Shown one piece after another: positions 34,605-41,708 of a stretch of DNA of 61,817 nt (position 1 is the stretch's first letter; each line of letters begins with the position of its first letter). The position numbers and the translations under genes were made by a program. The stretch is taken from assembly GCA_030645675.1 (NCBI GenBank), contig JAUSLQ010000023.1:1-61817 (forward strand), written 5' to 3'. The notes beneath the pieces were generated by a model. The model had not been told where the DNA came from and did no database searches. It saw nothing but the letters and a program-made list of their open reading frames with translations. The stretch comes from Actinomycetota bacterium (GTDB taxonomy: Bacteria; Actinomycetota; Acidimicrobiia; Acidimicrobiales; Ilumatobacteraceae).

Positions 34605-35954
34605 ATGAGCGGGTCGGAGCAACTGCAGGAGATCGCCGATCGCATCGTGGCGCAGGCGCGCCCGGGCGAGCAGGTGGAGGCGTTCGTGTCGCGCGACCAC
34701 GAGACCGACATCCGCGTGTACGAAGGCCAGGTCGAGCACTTCTTCAGCGCGCAGAGCGAGGGCATCGGCATCCGTGTCATCCGCGACGGCCGCACCGGCT
34801 TCGCCTACGCAGGCACGCTCGACCAGGCCGCGATCGCGGAGGTGCTGGCCGAAGCGCGCGACAACGTGGAGTTCGGCACTCGCGACGAGTGGGCCGGCCT
34901 CGCCGAGCCCGACGGCGTGGAGGTGGTGGAGCAGCCGTTGTGGAACGAGGAGCTCGCCGCCTACGCCACCGACCACAAGATCCAGCTGGCGAAGGATCTC
35001 GAGCAGCTGACGCTGGGCATCGACCCGCGGGTGCGCGTGGACGACAGCAACTACTCCGACGTCGCCGTCGAGCTGGCGGTGGCCACCACCACCGGCATCC
35101 GCCGCAACGGCCGCGAGAACGGCTGCTACGTGTCGGTCAGCACATTGGCCGACGACGGCGACGAGACCCAGACCGGCTTCGGTTTCAGCGTCGGCCGCTC
35201 ACCGCAGGAGTTCGACCTGGCCAAGGCGGCCCGCGAGGCCGCCGACCGCGCCACCCGGCTGCTGGGTGCCACCAAGCCGGCCTCGAAGCGGGTGACGGTG
35301 GTGCTCGATCCGTACGTGACGGCGATGTTCCTGGGCATCATCTCCAGCACGCTGAACGGTGAGGCCGTGGCTAAGGGCCGCAGCCTGTTCAAGGATCGCC
35401 TCGGCGACTCGGTGGCCAACCCGCTGGTGACGCTGGTCGACGACCCCACCAACCCGCTGGCCTACACCGCCACCGATCTCGACGGCGAGGGCCTCGCCGC
35501 CCGCCGCAACGTGCTGATCGACGGGGGAGTGCTGCAGGGCTTCGTGCACAACAGCTACAGCGCCCGCCGGGTGGGCACCCGCAGCACCGGCAACGCCGTG
35601 CGCGGCGGCTTCAAGGGCACCCCTGGTGTCGGCTGCCTGGCGCTGCAGCTGCAGCCGGGCACCCGCGATCAGGCCGCGCTGGTGGCCGATGTGGACGACG
35701 GCGTGCTCATCCAATCGGTGCAGGGCCTGCACAGCGGCGTGAACCCGATCAGCGGCGACTTCTCCGTCGGCGCCTCAGGCCTGGTCATCTCCGGCGGCAC
35801 CGTGGGCGCACCGATCCGCGAGTTCACCATCGCCTCCACCCTGCAGCGCATGCTGCTCGACGTGGTGGAGATCGGCGGCGATGTCGACTGGCTGCCCATG
35901 CGCGCCGCCGGCGTCAGCCTGGTGATCCGCGACATCACCCTGTCGGGTGCGTGA
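34605..35954 (+). CDS. pmbA: TldE/PmbA subunit
   Basis: A 449-residue partner of TldD that lacks the HExxxH motif but forms the other half of the channel. Family blocks are VSRDHETDIRVYEG, SEGIGIRVIRDGRTGFAYAG, LDPYVTAMFLGIISSTLNGEAV, RNVLIDGGVLQGFVHN and GDFSVGASGLVI. Its start is close to GAGGGGCGCGG, which can act as ribosome binding site. Together with tldD it forms a two-gene operon. Confidence 0.92.
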   Translation: MSGSEQLQEIADRIVAQARPGEQVEAFVSRDHETDIRVYEGQVEHFFSAQSEGIGIRVIRDGRTGFAYAGTLDQAAIAEVLAEARDNVEFGTRDEWAGLAEPDGVEVVEQPLWNEELAAYATDHKIQLAKDLEQLTLGIDPRVRVDDSNYSDVAVELAVATTTGIRRNGRENGCYVSVSTLADDGDETQTGFGFSVGRSPQEFDLAKAAREAADRATRLLGATKPASKRVTVVLDPYVTAMFLGIISSTLNGEAVAKGRSLFKDRLGDSVANPLVTLVDDPTNPLAYTATDLDGEGLAARRNVLIDGGVLQGFVHNSYSARRVGTRSTGNAVRGGFKGTPGVGCLALQLQPGTRDQAALVADVDDGVLIQSVQGLHSGVNPISGDFSVGASGLVISGGTVGAPIREFTIASTLQRMLLDVVEIGGDVDWLPMRAAGVSLVIRDITLSGA

Positions 35955-36021
35955 CGTTCGCGTGTTGATCACGCGATGAAGGCGATCGACCTCGTGGTGC
36001 AGGCGCCCGCCAGCCCGCTTG

Positions 36022-36120
36022 CATGGGCGCGAAACCCCCAGTCCTGTCCGTCGGGGTCGAAACCCCGACAGCACAGCGGGTTTTCGACCCCATGGGCGCG
36101 AAACCCCGACAGCGGGGAGG
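36022..36120. repeat. Interleaved direct and inverted repeats (GCGCGAAACCCC element)
   Basis: CATGGGCGCGAAACCCC occurs at 36022-36038 and 36091-36107 (69-bp period). CGAAACCCCGACAGC occurs at 36058-36072 and 36099-36113. GGGGTCGAAA (36053-36062) pairs with TTTCGACCCC (36082-36091). The block fills the space between the convergent ends of tldE and the dehydratase-fusion gene, where it may act as a bidirectional terminator or REP-like element. Confidence 0.65.
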
Positions 36121-36121
36121 C

Positions 36122-36775
36122 TCAGCCGCGGTCTTGCCAGGTGCAGACGCAGGCTTCGTTGCCGTCGGCGTCGGACAGGATCCACCACGACCGCGCGTGC
36201 TCCGCGCTCACCAACCTGCCGCCGGCGGCGATGGTCGCGGCCACGCGTGACTCCGCTTCGTCGTGGGCGACGGTGACGTCGATGTGGAAGCGATCGCGCT
36301 GAGGGCGCGGTTCGTCCATCTGCTGGAACCAGAAGGCGGGGCCGATGCGCAGCGGGTCGAACAGGCTGCCGTTCGCCTCGCGGTAGCCGAGAACGGCGGC
36401 CCAGAACGGCCGGATGCGATCCGCGTCCATCGTGTCGATCGCGATCTCCAACGCCTGCGACGCGGTGGGCTCCGCCGTGGCACCGGCCGCCGCTGCCAGG
36501 GCGGAGATCTGGAGGCCGAGGGCGGCATCCAGCGTGGACAGGCCGCCCGTGGCGTGGGTGGAGAGCACCACGTGCACGCGGTCGGGGTAGCGGATGTCGA
36601 TGTCGGGGTGGTGCTCGGCGGCATCGGCCGCGGCGGCGATGCCCTTCGCCAGCTCGGCTGCGGCCCCGAACGACCCGGTGCGGAAGTGCGCATGCACGGC
36701 ACCGAGCAGGAACCGCCAGTCGTCGAGCCCTTCGAGCGCAGCGAACTCGGCGGCGGAAAGCGATGTGTACTGCAT
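36122..36775 (-). CDS. Pterin-4a-carbinolamine dehydratase / VOC fusion protein
   Basis: 217 residues. Residues ~1-100 match the pterin-4a-carbinolamine dehydratase fold: DDWRFLLGAVHAHFRTG, then AEHHPDIDIRYPDRVHVVLSTHATGGLSTLDAALG with the paired active-site His. Residues ~105-217 are a VOC/glyoxalase-like domain (ALEIAIDTMDADRIRPFWAAVLGY, RFHIDVTVAHDEAE, WWILSDADGNEACVCTW). No aromatic amino-acid hydroxylase is nearby, so the substrate is uncertain. Confidence 0.83.
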   Translation of the reverse strand: MQYTSLSAAEFAALEGLDDWRFLLGAVHAHFRTGSFGAAAELAKGIAAAADAAEHHPDIDIRYPDRVHVVLSTHATGGLSTLDAALGLQISALAAAAGATAEPTASQALEIAIDTMDADRIRPFWAAVLGYREANGSLFDPLRIGPAFWFQQMDEPRPQRDRFHIDVTVAHDEAESRVAATIAAGGRLVSAEHARSWWILSDADGNEACVCTWQDRG

Positions 36776-36833
36776 GGGAACCAGTACACCACCTTCCGGC
36801 CATCTCGCTGGCGCACGACGAGTGCGAGTGGTG

Positions 36834-36859
36834 TCAGACCCAACCCAGGTTCGGTCTGA
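36834..36859. other. Inverted repeat in the 36776-36905 gap
   Basis: TCAGACC (36834-36840) pairs with GGTCTGA (36853-36859) over 12 bases. It lies between the start of the fusion gene and the 3' end of the propeller lipoprotein gene, so it could end the latter's transcript. No gene is seen in this gap. Confidence 0.3.
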
Positions 36860-36905
36860 ACTGGCCGTCCCAAGTGGATGAGTTCGGTGTTCATCTACGA
36901 GTCGT

Positions 36906-38000
36906 TTACGGTGACCAGATGGGCCCGACGTCGCTACCAGGGTCGAATGTGAGGCGTGTCGGTTCGCTGCCGTCGGCGCCCATCACGTAGAGATCGCTGT
37001 CCCCGTCGCGCTCGGAACTGAACGCGATCATCGAACCGTCCGGCGACCAGGCGACGGTAAGGCCGTCGTGGGCCGGGTTCTTGGTCAAGTTGGTCGGGTT
37101 TGAGCCGTCTGAGTCGACCGTGTAGATCTCCGAGTTCCCGTTGCGATTCGAACTGTACGCGATCTTCTCACCGCTGGGCGACCACGCCGCTCCGAAGCCC
37201 CCACCATCCGAGACAATGAGCATTCTGTTCGAACCGTCCGCGTCCATCACCCACCATTCTGGGCTGCTGTCGACGACCGATCTGAAGAGGATCTGAGAGC
37301 CATCAGGCGACCATGCGGCGTTCCCCTCCGGTGACTCGGGCTGGTTGCTGAGGTTCATTGGGTCACTGCCATCGGCGTTCATCACGTAGATCTGCGCGAG
37401 TCCGTCCCGCTCCGAAGTGAACAGGATCATGGTTCCATCCGGCGACCAGTCCACCCCCAAGTTGCCGTCCACTCCGTTCGAATCGGGGGTCAGGTTCGTT
37501 AGCCCGGTGCCGTCGGCGTTGACCACATATACATCCCCGTCAACACCTAGCGCAATCCTCCCGCCATCCGGCGACCAATCGGGAATGCCTCCGTACGCAC
37601 TGACGAGGACCTGACCGGACCCATCGGAGCCCATCACGTAAGTACCTCCACTCAGCGATGCGAAGGCGATCTTGTTCCTGTCGGGCGACCACCTCATCAC
37701 TCCGCTGCCATTGGGGAAGTCCGTGAGCTGCGTCTCATGCCCACCATCGGCGTCGATCACGAAGATGTTGTACTTACCCTCACGATCCGACGTGAAAAGA
37801 ATTCTTGACACGCCAGGAGGTGCAGCCGTGGTGGTAGAAGCGATGGTGCTGGTGGAATCCACTGCGGTGGTAGAGACCTGAGCCCCCGGTAGGGAACCGC
37901 ACGACGACGTCACAATCAAAGTCGCGATTGTGAGTTGTAAACCAATCTTCCTCATAAGGTTCGTATTCCGATCGGATTGCCGTTTCTGTCGATCTCTCAT
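36906..38000 (-). CDS. TolB-like beta-propeller lipoprotein
   Basis: 364 residues. The signal has lipobox TSSCGS, then a Thr-rich linker (STTTAAPPGV). Seven PD40/WD40-type repeats follow, each with W-SPDG and a DADG-type turn (IFVIDADGGHETQLT, DVYVVNADGTGLTNLT, DLYVMGADGSEPTRL), as in the TolB propeller. It is anchored outside the membrane and probably binds another protein. GGGGATGGAG precedes the ATG at 38000, and an internal ATG at 37955 would give a more usual signal peptide. It lies 35 bases after a broken RHS-tip gene, the position of an immunity protein (inference). Confidence 0.8.
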   Translation of the reverse strand: MRDRQKRQSDRNTNLMRKIGLQLTIATLIVTSSCGSLPGAQVSTTAVDSTSTIASTTTAAPPGVSRILFTSDREGKYNIFVIDADGGHETQLTDFPNGSGVMRWSPDRNKIAFASLSGGTYVMGSDGSGQVLVSAYGGIPDWSPDGGRIALGVDGDVYVVNADGTGLTNLTPDSNGVDGNLGVDWSPDGTMILFTSERDGLAQIYVMNADGSDPMNLSNQPESPEGNAAWSPDGSQILFRSVVDSSPEWWVMDADGSNRMLIVSDGGGFGAAWSPSGEKIAYSSNRNGNSEIYTVDSDGSNPTNLTKNPAHDGLTVAWSPDGSMIAFSSERDGDSDLYVMGADGSEPTRLTFDPGSDVGPIWSP

Positions 38001-38035
38001 GCGTCCAACTCCATCCCCTGTTGATGAATTGCGTC

Positions 38036-38671
38036 TCAGGGACAGGCGTAGTGAGCACCGTTGGGACCATCAATGCCGTACCCACCATCCCAGGTACCAG
38101 CGTCGATCTCGAACACATTGAAGCATGCCGAATCAACACTAAGACCCTGCTGACGATAGAAAATATTGGCCATTTCGGCGTCACTCTGCGCAAAGTGCTC
38201 CTCTTCAGCGTAGACCAGTGCAAACAAGATTCCACCCGCAGCCCACTGATATGCATGCCTGGATTCATGTCGCATTCGCTCATCCGACGTGTCCCCATCT
38301 CGGCTCGTGATGTACACCGACCCGATTGTTGTACCTCCGCGGCCGAAAAGAGAGATGTTCACTTCTGTAGGCGTACTGTCATTCATAAACACGAGAGTGA
38401 TTGGCTTATCAACTCTACATATTGTCATACCAAATGCCCCAGGCCCACAGTCGCCGCCTGCACCGAGCGCTGCCAACACTGCTTGGTCGGAGATCTGCCT
38501 ATTCATTATGTTTCGCCCGTCCGCACCAACCAAGGTCTCAATGATATGAGATGCGCAGATCATCGCTTCCGCCACCCCTATGCACGAACCGAGGGCCTCC
38601 ATAAACCTTGCGGCAGCATCGACTATGTCGGCAGCCAGGTCACAGCCCGAACATGAGGTCGCTTCCCCATC
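38036..38671 (-). pseudogene. Orphan C-terminal tip of an RHS-type protein, metalloprotease-like
   Basis: An open frame of ~212 codons with no proper start. The frame enters from the IS256-family element at 38672 and runs to a stop at 38036. It contains a hydrophobic Cys-rich part (GCDLAADIVDAAARF, ALGSCIGVAEAMICASH), then RMRHESRHAYQWAAGG with an HExxH zinc motif and a downstream YAEEEHF. The layout resembles HExxH toxin tips of RHS proteins. It is most likely the 3' end of a second rhs gene cut off by the insertion. A lipoprotein gene follows directly, as in the intact rhs locus. Confidence 0.6.
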
Positions 38672-39184
38672 GGGACTGTCAGAACGTTTGTGTAAACGGG
38701 CGTGGTAGTCATGTTAGTAGGTGCCGTTGAGGCGGTTGCCGTAGTGGATGGTCAGGGTGTTGAGGATCGTCTTCCAGCCGTTGATCTGGCCGGTGAGGTT
38801 CTCTCGGTTGTGCTTGCGTTCGGTGGCGACGAGGTAGAGGACCTTCAGCGCGGCTTGCTCGTTGGGGAAGTGCCCTCGATGTCTGACAGCGCGTCGGAAC
38901 CGGGCGTTGAGGCTCTCGATCGCGTTGGTCGTGTAGACGATGCGGCGCAGCTCGGGTGGGAACTCGAGGAACGGGATGAACTCGTTCCAGGAGGTCTCCC
39001 ACGAGTTGATCATCGCCGGATACTGCTCGCGCCAGCGGTCGGCGAACTCGGCGAACAACGCTTCGGCGGCCGGCAACGAGGGGGCGGTGTAGATCTCGCG
39101 CATCTCGCGGGTGATCGTCGACCAGTACTTCTTCGACACATAGCGGAGCGTGTTGCGCACGAGATGCACGACACAGACTCCTGT

Positions 39185-39190
39185 TGTCAA
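39185..39190 (-). promoter_or_regulatory. -35 half of the IS110 circle-junction promoter
   Basis: A consensus TTGACA (minus strand) 8 bases inside the right end of the element. In the excised circle it would face CACTAT (40650-40655) in the left end with an 18-base spacing (8 + 2 core + 8), creating a promoter for the bridge RNA and recombinase. Confidence 0.65.
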
Positions 39191-39261
39191 CCTGTCGGGT
39201 CTGCGGGCGCGTCGAGTTGGCCGGCGCCTGTCGGCGGCCGGCGGATCTGACGATGGGTTGA

Positions 39262-40446
39262 TCAGCTGTTGGGGCGGTGGCGTGCGGTGTCGTAGGTGGT
39301 GCCGTCTTGCCAGCAGCGCCACAGGACGCGCAGCCAGGACGCGGAGACTGCTCGGAGGGCGCCGTGGTAGGTGGCGCCGCGTTCCATCGCCGCGAGGTAA
39401 CGGGTCCGTGAGATCGGATCGATCCGCTTCAGGACGTGCGCCCAGGTCGTGGTCGTGGAGCGCAGCCGCCGGTTGCAGGCCCAGCGGATGTGGACCCGTT
39501 GCACCTTGCCCGATGCGAGCGTGACCGGGGCGGCGCCGGCCTCGGCGAGCAGCACTTGCGCTGTCGGGTAGCGATCTCGGTCCTCGCCGATCTCAGCAAG
39601 GAGCTCGGCGGCGATCACCCGACCGGTGGCTGGAAAGCTGAGGAAGATCTCATGGTCGGGATGTTGGGTGAGGAGCCCGTCGATGCGACGGTTGTAGGCG
39701 CGCAGCTGGGTGTTGAACATCTCGAGCTGATCGGCGAGATGCAACGCGGCGTAGCGATGACCGGCGACGCTGCCGTCCGAGGCGGACAACAGGTTGGTGC
39801 GAACCCGTTCGACGAGCACCGCCGCCGGCACGCGCCCGGTGTAGCCGATCCGGCTGCAGAACCGTGCCATCCGAGCCTCCCCGACGTGCGAGGCAGCGTT
39901 CGGGGTCGGGTAGTCCCGCAGGAACGCCAGCGTGGCGTCACGATCGACCGACGAGAACAGCCCGACGACCGCAGGGTGATACGCCAGCAGCGTTTCGCGG
40001 AGCTGGGACTCAACCATGATCTGCGACTCGACAGCTTGACGGCGGTGACGCACGACCTGGCGCAGCTCGGCATGCAGATCCGACGACGGGCGCAACGCCC
40101 GCCAGCGATGCCCGTCGGTGCGCAACGTTTCTGCGAGCACGAACGCGTCGAATCGGTCGTTCTTGCGGGCTGCTGCCTGGTGACGCTCTCGGGCACGCGC
40201 CGAGACGCGTGGGCTCACGGGGAACACGGCGATCTGCGCGGCGTGGAGCCGGTCGACGATGATGCCGTCCGAGCGTTCGATCGCGACGCCGATCAGGCCG
40301 GGGAGTTCGACCAGCCGGCCAACCAGCGCGTCGAGGCCGTCGACGGTGTGAGCGTGGCGCTTGTTGAACAGCTCGACACCTGTGTCGTCGACGGCGGCGA
40401 CTTGGTGATGGGTGGCACCCCAATCGATGCCAGCGAACGTGGGCAT
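39262..40446 (-). CDS. IS110-family recombinase (RuvC-like DEDD plus serine domain)
   Basis: 394 residues, intact. The N-terminal RuvC-like domain carries the DEDD acids: Asp in FAGIDWGATHHQVA, Glu in GVAIERSDGII, and two Asp in RKNDRFDAFVLAE. A coiled helical linker follows. The C-terminal Tnp domain contains the catalytic Ser in AGAAPVTLASGKVQ and the closing RWACNRRLR. The start is ATG at 40446 with GGAGGAGG 3 bases upstream. Enzymes of this family recombine target and donor DNA chosen by a bridge RNA. Confidence 0.92.
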   Translation of the reverse strand: MPTFAGIDWGATHHQVAAVDDTGVELFNKRHAHTVDGLDALVGRLVELPGLIGVAIERSDGIIVDRLHAAQIAVFPVSPRVSARARERHQAAARKNDRFDAFVLAETLRTDGHRWRALRPSSDLHAELRQVVRHRRQAVESQIMVESQLRETLLAYHPAVVGLFSSVDRDATLAFLRDYPTPNAASHVGEARMARFCSRIGYTGRVPAAVLVERVRTNLLSASDGSVAGHRYAALHLADQLEMFNTQLRAYNRRIDGLLTQHPDHEIFLSFPATGRVIAAELLAEIGEDRDRYPTAQVLLAEAGAAPVTLASGKVQRVHIRWACNRRLRSTTTTWAHVLKRIDPISRTRYLAAMERGATYHGALRAVSASWLRVLWRCWQDGTTYDTARHRPNS

Positions 40447-40459
40447 GGCCTCCTCCTTC

Positions 40460-40665
40460 GAGGCTTGCTCACCCGCGTCGACAGGCCACCACCGTCACTC
40501 GTTATGGCGCTCATGGCGCGACTCCTGCTCGCAGTTCGAAGCCCGTCATCGGCGGGAGGGACAGGTCTGCGTCGGGACCTCGAAGGTCGGTCTGCACTGG
40601 CCCTCTCCCGCCGATGCGGATGACACCCGAAACCATTCCGGGCAGGCCCATAGTGAACTAACGAA
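40460..40665 (-). ncRNA. Bridge RNA of the IS110 element (predicted)
   Basis: Read on the minus strand. A 12-bp stem (40605-40616 with 40547-40558) encloses an internal loop capped by the small hairpin GACCT-CGA-AGGTC. The 5' side of this loop has GTGCAGACC (40589-40597), identical to the left target plus the first core base. The 3' side has CCCGACGCAG (40567-40576), which matches the reverse complement of the right target with core (CACGACACAG) at 8 of 10 positions. A second loop follows with GCAGGAGTC (40520-40528) against the right element end (ACAGGAGT plus core C). It has a GCGC-CATGA-GCGC hairpin, then TAACGAG (40498-40504) against the reverse complement of the left element end (CTAACG plus core AG). 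This is the IS621-type target-loop and donor-loop layout. Confidence 0.78.
40650..40655 (-). promoter_or_regulatory. -10 half of the IS110 circle-junction promoter
   Basis: CACTAT on the minus strand, 8 bases inside the left end. It only becomes a promoter when joined to the TTGACA in the right end after excision. Confidence 0.5.
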
Positions 40666-41586
40666 GTCTGCACGGTCGCCTGTGGCCAGGTCGCCCGGAT
40701 CGACTCGGGCAGCCCCTTGAGGCCGTCACAGCACACGATCAACGCGTCGGCCAAGCCGCGGTTGCGGAGCTCGGTGAGCATCGTCGCCCACTGCTTCGCA
40801 CCTTCCCCGCCAGAGGGTCCGACCCACAGGCCGAGCACATCACGTTCGCCGTCCATGTTGACCCCGATGACCACGTAGACCGGCCTGTTCGCGACCTGGC
40901 TGCCGCGGATCTTGACCACGATGCAATCGATCAACAGCACCGCATACACGGGGTCGAGTGGCCGATGCTGCCAGGCCTGCAGGTCCTCGACGATCGCGTC
41001 GGTGATCTTCGAGATCGTCTCCCGACTGATCTCGGTGTCATAGATCTCGGCGAGGTGCTGCTGGATGTCACCGGTGGTCATCCCCTTCGCGTACAGCGAG
41101 ATGATGTTCCCGGTCAGCCCGTCGAGCCGGCGGACATGCTTGGGCACCGTCGCCGGTTGGAAGGTCCCCAACCGGTCACGGGGCATCTGCACCTCGACCT
41201 GACCGATCTCGGTCGTGATCGTCTTCGGGTACGAGCCGTTGCGGTTGTTGCCCGACCCGCGACCATCGACCGCGTAGGGTTCATAACCGAGATGCTCCGC
41301 CAGCTCGACGTTCAACCCGGTCTGCAACACCTGACGCACCATCCGGTCAACAACCCGTTGTCGCCGGTCAACTCGACACCCTCGCTGCGGGCGCGAGCAA
41401 CGAGTTGCTCAGCCCACTCACGCATCTCGGGCGACCCGGCCATCACCGGCACGCCACGCGAAGCAGGCACCAGCCCGCCCCCCTCATCAGTCCTTCTCGA
41501 AGCCATGGAAGTGATCCTTTCCGCCCCGGCCCTTCCAGCCGCGGACGCTCAGACCACGCCACTCACACAAAATTCCTGACAGACCC

Positions 41587-41647
41587 TCCCCCGCAACGGA
41601 CGCACCAACCGCGAATTCTGCGACTCATCCTCGCGACCGAACGTGTA
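41587..41647 (-). pseudogene. Scrap of a second rhs core gene
   Basis: These 61 bases align without gaps to 49656-49716 inside the intact rhs gene, with about 6 differences, mostly at third codon positions. The scrap reads YTFGREDESQNSRLVRPL on the minus strand. Homology stops at the IS256 end on one side and before the IS30 element on the other. It shows that another rhs gene once occupied this place. Confidence 0.75.
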
Positions 41648-41708
41648 CTGGGTTTGACACTCTGATCTGGCCCCGGTTCGGCTGGTTGTGATGCGGGCGG
41701 ATTCTGGG

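Larger units (their letters stand above)
39177..40665 (-). mobile_element. IS110-family element inserted in the IS256 transposase gene
   Basis: 1489 bp, bounded by comparing the two halves of the interrupted gene. On the minus strand the target reads GTGCAGAC-CT-GTGTCGTG. The upstream junction is GTGCAGAC-TT-CGTTAG and the downstream junction is ACAGGAGT-CT-GTGTCGTG. There are no terminal inverted repeats, as expected for IS110. The left end (219 bp before the recombinase) is long and structured, the right end is only 85 bp, and the recombinase is intact. Confidence 0.85.
38714..41506 (-). pseudogene. IS256-family (mutator type) transposase, frameshifted and split
   Basis: The N-terminal piece (start 41506) reads to ELTGDNGLLT near 41345, then a single-base shift moves the frame to MVRQVLQTGLNVELAEHLGYE. 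The main part then runs with the DDE residues (LIDCIVVKIRG, VCCDGLKG) to ATVQT at 40666. The IS110 element intervenes. The rest continues in frame at 39176 as CVVHLVRN through YTTNAIESLNARFR to the stop at 38714. Removing the inner element restores one frame, but the shift near 41342 remains, so the gene was dead or dying independently. Confidence 0.85.
38672..41586 (-). mobile_element. IS256-family element, interrupted by an IS110 element
   Basis: Imperfect terminal inverted repeats of ~33 bp start GGGACTGTCAG at 38672 and, on the other strand, GGGTCTGTCAG at 41586. Without the inner element the length is ~1424 bp, normal for the family. The flanking 8-mers TCCCCATC and TCCCCCGC agree at 6 of 8 positions, so the target duplication is imperfect or the flanks have been rearranged. 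It sits in remnants of a second rhs gene on both sides. Confidence 0.82.

Noticed and set aside
34576-34608. 10-codon frame overlapping the tldD stop and tldE start, as a possible RiPP precursor or leader peptide
   Set aside because: Too short, with no leader/core features, and it contains the GAGGGG that likely serves as the tldE ribosome binding site.
40547-40616. The IS110 hairpin as a simple terminator or attenuator
   Set aside because: The internal-loop sequences match the target on both sides of the insertion, which a terminator would not explain, and no T-run follows.
41312-41506. Programmed frameshift in the IS256 transposase
   Set aside because: IS256-family transposases are made from a single frame, and no slippery run or stimulatory structure is seen at the shift. 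A decay mutation is simpler.
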